Shown here: in pieces, positions 1-9,213 of the stretch
Position numbering within the stretch: the first letter of the stretch is position 1
Layout of the letters: every line of letters begins with the position of its first letter
Notes under the pieces: generated by a model
The model's input: the letters and a program-made list of their open reading frames with translations, nothing else
The model's database searches: none
What the model was told of the DNA's origin: nothing
Assembly (NCBI RefSeq): GCF_003336245.1
Contig: NZ_QPHM01000001.1
Coordinates: forward strand, 868,001-932,000
Direction of reading: 5' to 3'
Source of the DNA: Haloplanus salinus
GTDB taxonomy: Archaea; Halobacteriota; Halobacteria; Halobacteriales; Haloferacaceae
DNA length: 64,000 bases
Position numbers and translations under genes: made by a program

Positions 1-36
1 CTCGGTCGGCAGGCCGATCGGGACGAACCGCCGGGG

Positions 37-1293
37 TTACGGCATGATCAGGTCTTCGGTGGCGAGCGCCGACACCTTCTCTTTCATCGTCTCCAGGTCG
101 CTCGTCGGCAGCGGGATGTAGTTGTTCCCCTCGACGAAGACGGTCTGGCCGAAGTCGTTGAGGAACATGTTGATGAACGCTGCCTCGCGGGCGTCGTAGC
201 CGCCGCCGTTGGGGTTGTCGTCCTCGATCAGCGTGTACATGTGGAGGTCACGGTTGAGCGGGTAGTCGCTGTCGAAGATGGTGTTCTCCGCGTCGCGGTC
301 CGGCTCGTAGAGCGTCCCCTCGAAGTCGATACCGACCGGAACGACCGTCTCGCTGGTGAACGCGAGCGCCATGTACGCGATGGCGCCCTCGTTCTGGGAG
401 ACGGCCTGTGCGACCTGCTGGTTCTGCCCGAAGCGGGTGTCGACGCCCGGCATCGCGGCGTCGGCGCCACCGAGCATGTTCAGGCGGAACGAGGTGTCCG
501 TCCCGGAGCCTTCGGCGCGGCCGACGGCGTAGATCTCCTGGTCGTAGTCGATGCCGTCGATCTCGCTCCAGTTGGTGATCTCGTCCTGGTAGATCCCGCG
601 GACCTCCTCGCCGGTCAGTTCGGTGACGCCGGCGTCGACGACGTCGGAACTGACGACGACCGGCTGGCCGTCGCGGCCGACGACGTTGTCGATGACCGTG
701 TTCTGGGCCTTCTCATCGCTCCAGTCGAGTTCGGCCGTGATCGGGCCGGAGGAGTTGCCGATGTCGACCAGACCTTCGGTGACGGCCTCACAGCCGGTCC
801 CCGAGTGGCTCAGGCCGACCGTCGTCGGGAACGGCGGGCTGGAGCGCTGCTCGGTCGGCTCGAAGCCGAACTTCTGGGCGAAGTAGTCGGCGAGGAGCAT
901 GTCCGGCTCGCCGAGCTGGCTCCAACCGGGGACGGTGCTCTCCGAGTTCGACCCCCAGTACTCGCCGTCGCTCGGCGGCGCGTTGGAGTTCCAGTAGGAA
1001 CTGCCGGTGTTCGAGATGGGGTAGACGGTCGAGGAACCCTCGGCGTTGAGCAGCGAGGTGTTCGGGCCGTCGCCGCCGTCGTCGCTCGATTCCGTCTCGG
1101 TCGGCTCGTCGCCCATGTCCGACTCGGCTTCGGTCGCGGTCGGATCGGACCCGCCATCGCCGCCGTCGCCGCCGTCGCCGCCGGACTGCCCGCCACAGCC
1201 GGCCAGGCCAGCGATACCAACGGCGCCAGTCGTCGTGATAAACGCCCGCCGTGAGAAGCGGTCGCGCTCGTCTCCGGTGTTGTCAGACATCAA
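37..1293 (-). CDS. pstS: Phosphate ABC transporter substrate-binding protein, PstS family
   Basis: Predicted exported lipoprotein that binds phosphate outside the membrane and delivers it to a PstCAB permease. The N-terminus has a twin-arginine motif (SRRAFI, residues 14-19) followed by a short hydrophobic stretch and a lipobox ending in Cys33, then a Gly/Asp/Glu-rich linker to about residue 80. The mature domain shows the PstS-type start (EGSSTVYPIS) and a typical loop with SHSGTGCEAV. Length (418 aa) is normal once the linker is counted. The next gene in this direction lies off the left edge, so pstC/A/B cannot be seen; bases 1-36 hold nothing I can assign. The divergent region to the right carries its TATA element. 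Confidence 0.88.
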   Translation of the reverse strand: MMSDNTGDERDRFSRRAFITTTGAVGIAGLAGCGGQSGGDGGDGGDGGSDPTATEAESDMGDEPTETESSDDGGDGPNTSLLNAEGSSTVYPISNTGSSYWNSNAPPSDGEYWGSNSESTVPGWSQLGEPDMLLADYFAQKFGFEPTEQRSSPPFPTTVGLSHSGTGCEAVTEGLVDIGNSSGPITAELDWSDEKAQNTVIDNVVGRDGQPVVVSSDVVDAGVTELTGEEVRGIYQDEITNWSEIDGIDYDQEIYAVGRAEGSGTDTSFRLNMLGGADAAMPGVDTRFGQNQQVAQAVSQNEGAIAYMALAFTSETVVPVGIDFEGTLYEPDRDAENTIFDSDYPLNRDLHMYTLIEDDNPNGGGYDAREAAFINMFLNDFGQTVFVEGNNYIPLPTSDLETMKEKVSALATEDLIMP

Positions 1294-1448
1294 CTGGAAT
1301 ATCCGGAGTTCCGGTAAAGACCGTTTATATGAGTGGTAGTTGGCGCTCCTGAGTCAAAAATGGGTGAGTGGACCACTATATACGACAACATAGTTCTAGT
1401 CGTCGTCGAGGCGGAAAGTATAACGACACCTCGGCGGAAACGAGTCGC
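1294..1448. promoter_or_regulatory. Divergent promoter region between pstS and the coiled-coil gene
   Basis: On the minus strand a TATA-like CATATAAAC lies around 1322-1331, some 30-40 bases upstream of the pstS start, which implies a very short leader. On the plus strand ACTATATACGACAAC (about 1374-1388) and GAAAGTATAAC (about 1414-1424) are AT-rich islands in an otherwise GC-rich region; the second is well placed for a leaderless start at the GTG at 1449. A phosphate-responsive element is plausible here, but no specific motif was recognised. Confidence 0.5.
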
Positions 1449-2411
1449 GTGACCAACCACGACGACTCGCTCGACGGGCTGTCGCTGGACGCGGCCGTGG
1501 ACGCCGTCGTCGCTCGGGGAGCCGACGATGCCGACGCGGTTCGGGCGGCACTGACACGGGTGACCGAGGAAGGAACGGTGCGCCGCGCGGCGGTCGACGA
1601 CGCGCTCGGCCACGTCGCGAAGGTGGTGTCCACCCCGGAGACCCGCGTGGAGAACGCCGGGATGCTGATCGACGACGCTCGCGAGGCCGCGACTGCGGTC
1701 GATCACCTCGACGGCGTGGCCGAGCGTCTCGACGACTTCGAACGGCGGCACGCGGCGGTCGTGTCCCGCGTCGACGACCTCGGCGACCAACTCCAGTCGG
1801 TCGTCACCCTCGCGAGCGATCCCGACGACATCTACGAGGCGGCGGTCGAGATCCGTCGGCTCAACGCCGCGGCCAATTCCGCCCAGCACACCGCCGACAA
1901 ACTCGGCGTCGACGCCGAGGAGTTCGAGGCGTGGGTCCGGCACCCCGACCGCCGGCTGGACGCCCTCGACGACGACGCCGACGCGGTCACGGGCTTCGTC
2001 GACGGCGTAGCCGAGACCCTCGACGCCCTCGCGGCCGGGGACGTAGGGACGGACGTCGACCCCGCCGCCGTCCGGTTCGACGCCGCCCTGAGACATCGGG
2101 TGTCCCGACTCCTGCTCGACGACCTCCGCGCCGAAGTCGGGGACCTCCGCGCCTGGCCCGACCCCGGCCCGGACGACGCTCACGGCGCCGTCGACGCCGA
2201 CGCCCTCGACGCCCTCGACGACCGCCTCACGGGCCTCGAAGAGCGATGGCGGTCAATCGACGACCGCTTCGACGGGGCGGCGGTCGAGTGGCGGGACCGT
2301 TACGACGACCGGCTGGCCGACTTCGAGACCGCGCTCGACGACCACACCCCGCCGGTCGACTGGCGAGCGGTCGAGTCGCTGCTCGGCGAGTACCGCCCGG
2401 AGACGCCCTGA
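1449..2411 (+). CDS. Haloarchaeal coiled-coil protein (halo transducer-like), function unknown
   Basis: A 320-residue, very acidic protein made almost entirely of predicted alpha helix with long heptad-like stretches (for example around DHLDGVAERLDDFERRHAAV) and no membrane segment or enzyme motif. An ATG 81 bases further upstream is open in frame, but a TATA-like element falls between the two, so the GTG is preferred. It is divergent from pstS, and I recall similar proteins called halo transducer protein beside phosphate-uptake genes in haloarchaea. A role in phosphate signalling is inference from position only. Confidence 0.6.
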   Translation: MTNHDDSLDGLSLDAAVDAVVARGADDADAVRAALTRVTEEGTVRRAAVDDALGHVAKVVSTPETRVENAGMLIDDAREAATAVDHLDGVAERLDDFERRHAAVVSRVDDLGDQLQSVVTLASDPDDIYEAAVEIRRLNAAANSAQHTADKLGVDAEEFEAWVRHPDRRLDALDDDADAVTGFVDGVAETLDALAAGDVGTDVDPAAVRFDAALRHRVSRLLLDDLRAEVGDLRAWPDPGPDDAHGAVDADALDALDDRLTGLEERWRSIDDRFDGAAVEWRDRYDDRLADFETALDDHTPPVDWRAVESLLGEYRPETP

Positions 2412-2463
2412 TCTGGATCGACGACGCCGCGTCGCCCGGCCCCGCCGATCGGCGCCGTCCGTC

Positions 2464-3702
2464 TCAGTCGACGCGTCCGGCGAGGTCCAGCGCCGCGTTC
2501 GCCAGCACGGACGCCGAACTGTAGCAGTCCGCCCAGCTCGTGAACTCGTCTTCCGTGTGGCTCTTGCCGTCCTCGCTGACCGAGAAGACCATCGCCGTCT
2601 CACAGACCGACGCGGCGTGGGTGGCGTCGTGGCCGGCGCCGCTCACCATCCGGCGGCCGTCGTAGCCGAGATCGGCGGCCGCCTCCGCGACGGCCTCGAC
2701 CGGACGGTCGGGGAAGTCGACGCTCGCCGCCCGCATCGTGTGTTCGACCTCGTAGTCGACACCCTCGCGGTCGGCCGCCGCCGCGACTTCGGCCTCCATC
2801 CGCTCGACCCCCCGGTCGAGGGTCGCCTCGTCGGGGTCGCGGATGTCCGTCGTGAACCGCACCGTCTCGGGGACGATGTTGACCGAGTTCGGCTCGACGG
2901 TCAGGGAGCCGACGGTCGCGACGGTCCGCTCCCCGAGCGACCCCGGGAGCCGTCGGATCGCGGTCACCACGTCCGCGGCCGCGACCAGCGCGTCGTCGCG
3001 GTAATGCATCGGCGTCGTTCCCGAGTGGTTGGCCTGCCCCTCGAAGGTCACTTCCGCCCACCGCAGACCGACGATTCCGGTGACGATGCCCACGTCGGCG
3101 CCCGTCTCCTCGAGAAACGGCCCCTGTTCGGGGTGGAGTTCGAGATACGCGTGGTACGGCTCGCGGGGCTCGGCGGGATCGGCCCCTCGGTAGCCGATCC
3201 GTTCGAGTTCGTCCACCAACCGAGCGCCGTCGGCGTCGGTCTTCTCGTACTCCGCCTCGATGTCGTGGGCGCCGGCCCAGACGCCGCTCCCCTGCATCGC
3301 CGGCGGGAACCGCGACCCCTCCTCGTTGGTCCAGTTGACCACCTCGACCGGACGCTCGGTCTCGATGCCGTAGTCGTCGAGCGTCCGGACGAACTCGATG
3401 GCGGCGACCACGCCGAGCGCACCGTCGAAGATGCCGCCGTAAGGTTGGGAGTCGAGATGTGAGCCCACGAGTACCGGTTCGGCGTCGGGGTCGGCGCCCT
3501 CGCGCCGGGCGAACATGTTGCCGAAGGCGTCGACCCGCAGGTCCAGCCCCATCCCGGCGGCGCAGTCGGCGAACCAGTCGCGAGCCTCCGCGTCGGCGTC
3601 GGAGAGGGTGAGTCGATGCAGGCCGCCACCCTCCGTGCCGCCGATGGCCGCCTGTTCCTCCATCGTCTCGACGAGCCGGTCGCGGTCGATATCGATACGC
3701 AT
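2464..3702 (-). CDS. M20 family Zn hydrolase: N-carbamoyl-L-amino acid hydrolase / allantoate amidohydrolase type
   Basis: Predicted cytoplasmic binuclear-metal amidohydrolase that cleaves N-carbamoyl amino acids or related ureido compounds. The 412-residue length fits the family. Metal-site residues are visible: GSHLDSQ (His82, Asp84), the Asp93 segment IFDGALG, the acidic pair in WTNEEGS (Glu127/128), and a C-terminal His at 382 in SHTEDEF. The dimerisation-domain motif FEGQANHSGTTPM is also present. It is the last gene of the minus-strand block that also contains an amidase and a complete peptide-type ABC transporter, suggesting the two hydrolases process an imported amide. Substrate cannot be read from sequence; allantoate, hydantoin products and beta-ureido compounds are alternatives. 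Confidence 0.82.
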   Translation of the reverse strand: MRIDIDRDRLVETMEEQAAIGGTEGGGLHRLTLSDADAEARDWFADCAAGMGLDLRVDAFGNMFARREGADPDAEPVLVGSHLDSQPYGGIFDGALGVVAAIEFVRTLDDYGIETERPVEVVNWTNEEGSRFPPAMQGSGVWAGAHDIEAEYEKTDADGARLVDELERIGYRGADPAEPREPYHAYLELHPEQGPFLEETGADVGIVTGIVGLRWAEVTFEGQANHSGTTPMHYRDDALVAAADVVTAIRRLPGSLGERTVATVGSLTVEPNSVNIVPETVRFTTDIRDPDEATLDRGVERMEAEVAAAADREGVDYEVEHTMRAASVDFPDRPVEAVAEAAADLGYDGRRMVSGAGHDATHAASVCETAMVFSVSEDGKSHTEDEFTSWADCYSSASVLANAALDLAGRVD

Positions 3703-3752
3703 AGCCGACCAACGACCGACGGGGAATTAAACCCTCGCGGTGGCGCCTCCGC

Positions 3753-4448
3753 CTACTCCGCCGACGGCGGCGTCCGCTCCCGGAGCGTCTCGATTTCGTT
3801 CGTGAGTCCCTCCGTCGACGGCGCGCCGACGAACCGGGAGTCGACGCGACCGTCGAGCGTAAACAGGGTCGTCGGCGCGCCGCTCACGTCGAACTCCCGA
3901 TCCAGCAGCCGGGGACAGTCCGGGCCGTACACTGCGAGCAAGAGGAGGTCGCCCGGCGGCTCGTCGCCGAACAGGTCGTCGAAATCCGACCGGATCGCGT
4001 CACAGGGCGGGCAGTCCTCGCGCCACGCGTACACGACACAGCGCTCGTGGAGCGCGACGAGGCGGACGAGGTCCGCGCCGTCGACGGCGAGAAACGCCGC
4101 GGGCGCGCCGTCGGCGCGGGGCGCCCCCGTCTCGAACTGCCCGATCACGACCGTGAGCGTGAGCGCCTGCGCGGGCGAGAGGTCGGTCGTCCGGTTCCGG
4201 AGGGCGACGTAGCGCGCGAGGAAGTCCGGATCGGTGACGCCGGCCGCCGCGAAGGCGTCCGTCGTCTCCGGATCGTCGGTGAGTGCCCCGACGGCCGCGC
4301 CCCGCTCGTCCGGGTCGCGGTCCGAGAGCGTCCGTCGGTGCCGGTCGACCGCTTCCCGGAACGACTCGGTTGGGCGCAGGCCGTCGGCGTCGACGGCCTC
4401 GAACACGTCGCGCTCGATGAGTTGGTCGACGGCGTCGGATGAGGACAT
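3753..4448 (-). CDS. Thioredoxin-fold protein with CPPC motif
   Basis: The C-terminal half is a thioredoxin-like domain. An aromatic strand (CVVYAWREDCPPC) leads into a CPPC redox motif at residues 146-149, and the cis-Pro loop GAPTTLF sits near residue 190. The N-terminal 110 residues form an acidic helical domain I do not recognise. No signal peptide is seen, so it is probably cytoplasmic. It lies between the amidase and the M20 hydrolase with gaps of about 50-60 bases and is likely co-transcribed, but its link to amide metabolism is unclear; such proteins also occur as stand-alone genes in haloarchaea. Start chosen at the only ATG that keeps the whole N-domain. Confidence 0.65.
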   Translation of the reverse strand: MSSSDAVDQLIERDVFEAVDADGLRPTESFREAVDRHRRTLSDRDPDERGAAVGALTDDPETTDAFAAAGVTDPDFLARYVALRNRTTDLSPAQALTLTVVIGQFETGAPRADGAPAAFLAVDGADLVRLVALHERCVVYAWREDCPPCDAIRSDFDDLFGDEPPGDLLLLAVYGPDCPRLLDREFDVSGAPTTLFTLDGRVDSRFVGAPSTEGLTNEIETLRERTPPSAE

Positions 4449-4507
4449 ACCGTCACCAGCCCGTTCGAGCGTATAAATGGTGTGTTCGGTTCGGCCCCGG
4501 CGAACGG

Positions 4508-6022
4508 CTACGACGGTCCGTCTCGGATCGTCGATTCGACTGCCGCCGCGACCGAGAGGAGGCGGGCGTCGTCGAACGCCGGCCCCATCAACTGCAGGCC
4601 GACCGGAAGCCCCGCCACGCGGCCGTTCGGCACCGTCACCGCGGGGAGGCGGGTGACGTTCGCGGCGCGCGTGTTCCGGGCGTAGTCGTACGACCAGTCG
4701 CCGACCGAATCGATCCGCGGCGCCACGTCCGGCATCGTCGGCAGGAGGAGGGCGTCGACGCCGTCGAGGGCGTCCTCGAAGGCGCCACGGAGCCGTTCAC
4801 GGGCGGCCTGGGCGCGGACGTACGGTCGGCCGTCGTGGGCGTCGACGACCTGCGCGCCCGCGAGCAGTTTGCTCGTATAGAAGTCGCTCAACTCGCCGCT
4901 GGCCGCGGCTCGCGCCCGCGCGAACCCGGTCTGGAGCGTCTCGTCGACGCCGCCACGGCGGTACGGCGCGGCGCCGTCCCGCCAGTGGGTCGCGAGTTCG
5001 ACGAAGCTCAGCGCGTTCTTGATCGGCCGACCGTCGTGAAAGGACGGGACCGAGACCGTGTGAACGTCGGCGCCGGCGTCCGCGAGCGCGTCGACGGCCG
5101 TGTCGGTGCGTTCCTCGACGCGGTCCGCGACCCCCTCGCCCGTCCCCTCCGCGAGGACGCCGATCCGGAGGTCGGCCGGGGCGGGCGGGTCGGCGACGGC
5201 GTCGCGGTAGCCGCCGACGCGGTACCCCGAGCGGCCGGCCGCTGCCAGGCTCGCGGGGTCCGACTCGTCGGCCCCTGCCATCGCCGCGACGAGGGCCGCC
5301 GCGTCGTCGAGGCCCTCGGTGAACGTCCCGACGTGGTCCTGCGTGTAGGTGTTCTCGACGACGCCGGTCAGCGGGACGAGCCCGTAGGTCGGTTTGTAGC
5401 CGACGACGCCACAGAACGACGCGGGGATGCGGACGGAGCCGCCGGTGTCGGTGCCGAGGGCGGCGTCGACCCGGCCGCTCGCCACCGCGGCGGCGCTCCC
5501 GCCGGAGGAGCCGCCGGCCGTCCGCTCGTCGTCGTGCGGGTTCGTTATCGGCGCGCCGTGACCGGTCGTCCCGCGGGCGCTCCCCGCGAACTCGTCGCAG
5601 GCCGTCTTGGCCGTGATGGCGGCGCCGGCCGCCCGCAACCGGTCGACGACCGTCGCGTCCGTCGCGGGGACGAACCCCCGCATCGTCGCCGACCCACAGC
5701 GCATGGGGACGCCGGCGACGGCGACGACGTCCTTGATTCCGACCGCGACGCCGTCCAGATGGCCGGCCGCCGACGGCGGCACCGAACAGTCGGCCGCGAC
5801 GGCGCCGTGTGGGTCGTCGACCGGATCACTCCAGGTGCGTGCCCCGGGGTCGGCGCCCGTCGGCGACGGCGCGTCCGCGACGGGAGCGAGGTCGTCGAGG
5901 GCGTCGAGGTCGTCGAGCATCGCGTTGACCGTCCCCGTGAGGTCGGCGGCCCGGTCGGCGTCGACGTCGACGTCGAACCGCTCGCCGAGCGTCACCAGTT
6001 CGTCCGCGGTAAGATGTCGCAT
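4508..6022 (-). CDS. Amidase signature family hydrolase
   Basis: Predicted cytoplasmic amidase of the Ser-cisSer-Lys class. All three catalytic residues are visible: Lys97 in VGIKDVV, the cis-Ser in the glycine-rich GGSSGGSAAA (about 171-179) and the nucleophile Ser196 in TDTGGSVRIP. At 504 aa it is full length. The family contains GatA, indoleacetamide, nicotinamide and mandelamide hydrolases. A GatA role is unlikely because no gatB/gatC partner is nearby and the C-terminal part is generic. It follows the substrate-binding gene of a peptide-type ABC transporter by about 150 bases and precedes a carbamoylase two genes on. A catabolic role on an imported amide is therefore the best guess. Confidence 0.82.
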   Translation of the reverse strand: MRHLTADELVTLGERFDVDVDADRAADLTGTVNAMLDDLDALDDLAPVADAPSPTGADPGARTWSDPVDDPHGAVAADCSVPPSAAGHLDGVAVGIKDVVAVAGVPMRCGSATMRGFVPATDATVVDRLRAAGAAITAKTACDEFAGSARGTTGHGAPITNPHDDERTAGGSSGGSAAAVASGRVDAALGTDTGGSVRIPASFCGVVGYKPTYGLVPLTGVVENTYTQDHVGTFTEGLDDAAALVAAMAGADESDPASLAAAGRSGYRVGGYRDAVADPPAPADLRIGVLAEGTGEGVADRVEERTDTAVDALADAGADVHTVSVPSFHDGRPIKNALSFVELATHWRDGAAPYRRGGVDETLQTGFARARAAASGELSDFYTSKLLAGAQVVDAHDGRPYVRAQAARERLRGAFEDALDGVDALLLPTMPDVAPRIDSVGDWSYDYARNTRAANVTRLPAVTVPNGRVAGLPVGLQLMGPAFDDARLLSVAAAVESTIRDGPS

Positions 6023-6172
6023 GGCTACGCCTCGGGCGGTCGTTGTAAGTCAGTACCGGTAGGTCGACGCCCCGTCCCGACGAGTCGCCGACACACGGCG
6101 ACGGCGAGCCGTATCACGGGGCGATGTTCGGTCTCCCGACGCCGAAAAGACGACGAACGCTCGACGGTGTGG

Positions 6173-8014
6173 CTACGGGTCGAGACCCAGTTCCTCGATG
6201 CAGGGGAAGTCCTCGGCCGACGGTACCTCGCCCTGGGGCCACAGCGGGTCGAGGTCCGCGTCCGGCGGGTAGTGGAGGTTGCCGTTGTTGTCCCAGGCCC
6301 AGCCCTCGTCTTCGAGCAGTTGGCGGGCGACGTCCGGGCTGCCCTGCGGCGACTCGGCCCAGCCCGAGAGCATGTCCTCGGGCGGGTACATCGGGTGGTT
6401 CTTCGAGATGTACGTCGGGTACATCTCCGGCTCCACCTCGCCGGCCAGCGCCACGTCGATCATCTGCTGGCGGTTCACGGCCGCGTCGATGGCCTTGCGG
6501 AACTCGGGGAACTTACACGGCGCCGTGTGGCAGACGTACTGCAGGTTGTAGGAGGTGTGGGTCGCGGCGAACTCCGCCTGCGCGTTGCTGATCTCGTTGT
6601 TGACGCGCTCGGCGTTCGGCGGCGAAATCTCCGGGGTGATCATACATTCGCCGGCTTCGAGCGCGGTGATCATCGTCTCCTCGTTGCGGTAGGCCTCGAA
6701 GATGATCGGCTGACTGGCCTCGTAGGTCGGGTGGCCGGCGTGGGGTTCGGTGACGACGCGCTGGCCACGCTGCAGCTCCGTCACTTCGAGCGGGCCGGAG
6801 GAGACGATGGGCGTCTCGAACTGGGCGCCGCCGGGGTTCTCGACCGCGCCCGCCTCCTCGAACGAGGCCTTGTGGAGGATACCCCACCGCATCAGCGTCG
6901 TGCGGGCGAAGGGGATGTACGGCTCCGTGAAGGTGAAGCGGACCGTCTTCTCGTCCGGCGTCTCGATGGCGTCGTACGGGACGGGCGCGGCGCCCGGGTA
7001 CGCGCCGGCCTCGCCGCCGCGCTGGATCTGCTCGAACGTGAACTTCACGTCCTCGGAGGTGATCGGGTCGCCGTTGGTGAACTGCGCGTCGTCGAACAGT
7101 TCGACGACGATCTCCTGGGAGTCGACGACGTCGACGGAGCCGAGCAGTTCGGTCAGCTCGAAGTTCTCGTTGTACTTGTGGATCGGCGAGTGGATCATGT
7201 GCTGCCACATCGCCTCGGGCATCGAGGCGGAGTGGGTCAGCCAGTTCGACGTCTCGGTGGCGATGGGGTTGATCGCCACGATCATGTCCTCGCCCCCCGA
7301 CGTACTGGATTTGAACGCCCACTCGGCGTTCGAGCGGGCGATCCCGCCGTTGCCGATGCCGTCCATTTCCACCATGTCGGTCCGCCAGGCGCCGATGTTG
7401 GCGACCGGCGCGAGGTTGCCGATGGCGCAGTCCTCGGACAGCCGGGCGATGGTCTCGTGCATACCCTGCTGGCGCTCCTCGGGCGTCTCCGCCGTCGTCT
7501 GTTCGAGGAGCAGCCGGGTGTACTCACAGTCCGCGTAGTTGGAGTAGTTGCTCTGCCCGTTGGCCCCGGCCCAGTCCAGCCGCATGTTGTTCAGCAGTTC
7601 CTGGGGGTCGAGGCGGTCGGCCGCGGGCACCCACCAAGTGAAGGAGATGTTGTTCTGGCGGTTGGAGTCGTTCGCCATCTGTGAGAGCTGTGTCGTGATG
7701 CTCACCGGGACGATTTCCATCCCGACGCCGAGTTCTTCGGCGCCGCTGGAGATGATCGGCGCCATCTGCTCCTGGGTGGTCGTGAAGCCGCCGTAGTCCG
7801 ACCAGTACTCCATCTGGAGCGTCGAGACGCGTTCGCCGAGTTCACCGCCGGAGCCGCCACCGCCATCGCCACCCCCGCCGCCGTCGCCACCGCCACCGCC
7901 ACCGCCGGATTGCCCACCACACCCGGCGAGCCCGGCCGCACCCGCAACGCCGATTGCTTTCAGCACAGAGCGGCGGTTGAGACCGCCACCGTCCGAGTCG
8001 TTATCGCATGACAT
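6173..8014 (-). CDS. dppA: ABC transporter substrate-binding lipoprotein, family 5 (peptide/amide)
   Basis: Exported solute-binding protein of the oligopeptide/nickel class (613 aa). The N-terminus has a Tat motif (NRRSVLK, about 13-19), a short hydrophobic stretch and a lipobox ending at Cys32, followed by a long Gly-rich linker. The body contains the typical family-5 pattern in which lipid-strand segments such as FTNGDPITSEDVKFTFE occur near the middle. An upstream in-frame ATG eight codons earlier is ignored because it would precede the Tat signal unnaturally. It lies last among the five transporter genes, in the unusual order C-D-F-B-A, and has an AT-rich region of its own upstream, so it may be expressed above the rest, as binding proteins commonly are. 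Confidence 0.85.
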   Translation of the reverse strand: MSCDNDSDGGGLNRRSVLKAIGVAGAAGLAGCGGQSGGGGGGGDGGGGGDGGGGSGGELGERVSTLQMEYWSDYGGFTTTQEQMAPIISSGAEELGVGMEIVPVSITTQLSQMANDSNRQNNISFTWWVPAADRLDPQELLNNMRLDWAGANGQSNYSNYADCEYTRLLLEQTTAETPEERQQGMHETIARLSEDCAIGNLAPVANIGAWRTDMVEMDGIGNGGIARSNAEWAFKSSTSGGEDMIVAINPIATETSNWLTHSASMPEAMWQHMIHSPIHKYNENFELTELLGSVDVVDSQEIVVELFDDAQFTNGDPITSEDVKFTFEQIQRGGEAGAYPGAAPVPYDAIETPDEKTVRFTFTEPYIPFARTTLMRWGILHKASFEEAGAVENPGGAQFETPIVSSGPLEVTELQRGQRVVTEPHAGHPTYEASQPIIFEAYRNEETMITALEAGECMITPEISPPNAERVNNEISNAQAEFAATHTSYNLQYVCHTAPCKFPEFRKAIDAAVNRQQMIDVALAGEVEPEMYPTYISKNHPMYPPEDMLSGWAESPQGSPDVARQLLEDEGWAWDNNGNLHYPPDADLDPLWPQGEVPSAEDFPCIEELGLDP

Positions 8015-8024
8015 ACACCTAAGA

Positions 8025-8100
8025 AGCAAACCGGACATGAATAAACTTACCGACCGAAAGAGTCGGAACTATTCAAATAATAATGCGCAATTAGCTGTCA
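8025..8100 (-). promoter_or_regulatory. AT-rich candidate promoter of the binding-protein gene
   Basis: The roughly 100 bases between dppB and dppA are strikingly AT-rich for this genome. On the minus strand they read GCATTATTATTTGAATAGTT and later AAGTTTATTCATG, with the latter just before the start codon. The first resembles a TATA element 50-70 bases upstream of the ATG. This would give dppA its own transcript inside the cluster. Confidence 0.4.
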
Positions 8101-8115
8101 AAGCCGCGGGAGGGC

Positions 8116-9090
8116 TCAGTCCTCGACGCGGATGCGGGGGTCGATCACCCCGTACAGCAGGTCGATCAGGAAGTTCGAGATGATGACGAAGGCCGCGACC
8201 ACGAAGAACACGAACTGAACGACCGGATAGTCACGGCCGAGGACGGCTTCGACGAGCGTGAAGCCGATGCCCGGCCAGTTGAACACGGTTTCGACCAGCA
8301 CGAGGCCGCCGAGCGCCCGCGCCAGCGAGACGGGGTAGATGGTGATCACCGGCAGGCTGGCGTGTTTGGCGACGTGGCGGAGGCGCTTGCCGGTCGGCAG
8401 CCCGGTCAGGCGGTGATACTCCGTGTAGTCCTGTCCCATCACTTCGACGACGCTCGTCCGCATGATCAGCGAGGGGATGAACAGATACCGACAGACCACC
8501 GCCACGAAGGGCAGCACGTAGTGAATCCCGAAGTCGGGCGTGACGTACGGTCCCCACCACGTTCCGGCATCGCTGCCGCCGGCCGACAGCATCCCGGACG
8601 TCGGGAACAGGTTGAGCCAGCTCGCGAACACGACGATCAGGACGATGGAGATGAAGAAGGCCGGGAAAGACCCCGCGCCGATGACGGGGATGAGGCCGAG
8701 CTTCTCGAGCCGGCTCCCTCGCTTGCTCCCCGCTATCGTGCCGATGAGGGCCCCGAGGATGTAGGTGAACGTCATCGCGGGAGCGACGAGGATGAACGTG
8801 TTGAAGATGCGCATCTTGACGAACTCCCAGACGGGGACGCGGTAGACCGGCGACTCGCCGAGGCTACCCTGGGCGAGGTTGGAGATGTACCGCCAGTACT
8901 GGACGTAGAGCGGCTGGTCGAGGCCCCACTTCGCGCGCAACGCTGCGAGCGCTTCCTGGTTGGCGCCCGCGACCGCCATCTGGGCGGTGAAGTCGCCGGG
9001 CATCGACCGGAACATCACGAAGAGGGCGGTGAGCACCAGCCACAGCGTGAACACCGTCTGGATGCTCCGGACGAGGACGTACCGCTTCAT
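8116..9090 (-). CDS. dppB: ABC transporter permease, DppB type
   Basis: Inner-membrane permease of a peptide/nickel-type ABC importer (324 aa). The first hydrophobic segment lies at residues 4-25 (after MKRYVLVRSIQTV), followed by a long external loop with the family pattern LDQPLYVQYWRY, then five further membrane helices. The EAA-like loop that contacts the ATPases is around LTGLPTGKRLRHVAKHASLP. An ATG nine bases inside the longest frame is chosen because it starts the standard MKRYVL-type N-terminus. It sits 123 bases after dppF and 101 before dppA, wider gaps than between dppC, dppD and dppF, so this half of the cluster may have been joined separately. Confidence 0.86.
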   Translation of the reverse strand: MKRYVLVRSIQTVFTLWLVLTALFVMFRSMPGDFTAQMAVAGANQEALAALRAKWGLDQPLYVQYWRYISNLAQGSLGESPVYRVPVWEFVKMRIFNTFILVAPAMTFTYILGALIGTIAGSKRGSRLEKLGLIPVIGAGSFPAFFISIVLIVVFASWLNLFPTSGMLSAGGSDAGTWWGPYVTPDFGIHYVLPFVAVVCRYLFIPSLIMRTSVVEVMGQDYTEYHRLTGLPTGKRLRHVAKHASLPVITIYPVSLARALGGLVLVETVFNWPGIGFTLVEAVLGRDYPVVQFVFFVVAAFVIISNFLIDLLYGVIDPRIRVED

Positions 9091-9213
9091 CGACGACACG
9101 GGTGGCTCACCTCCGGGTTCGAAAGGCGGGCGCCGTCGGCAGCGGCCCGTCCGTGCGGTGCGCTCCGTGGCCGTAGCCGGGAGCTGACGATCACTGCCGT
9201 TCGGGATCGGAAG

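Noticed and set aside
4439-7684. 1081-codon open frame on the plus strand
   Set aside because: It lies antisense to the amidase and the binding-protein genes, is Arg/Val-rich with no domain, and is a consequence of the high GC content and Asp/Glu-rich codons of the real genes.
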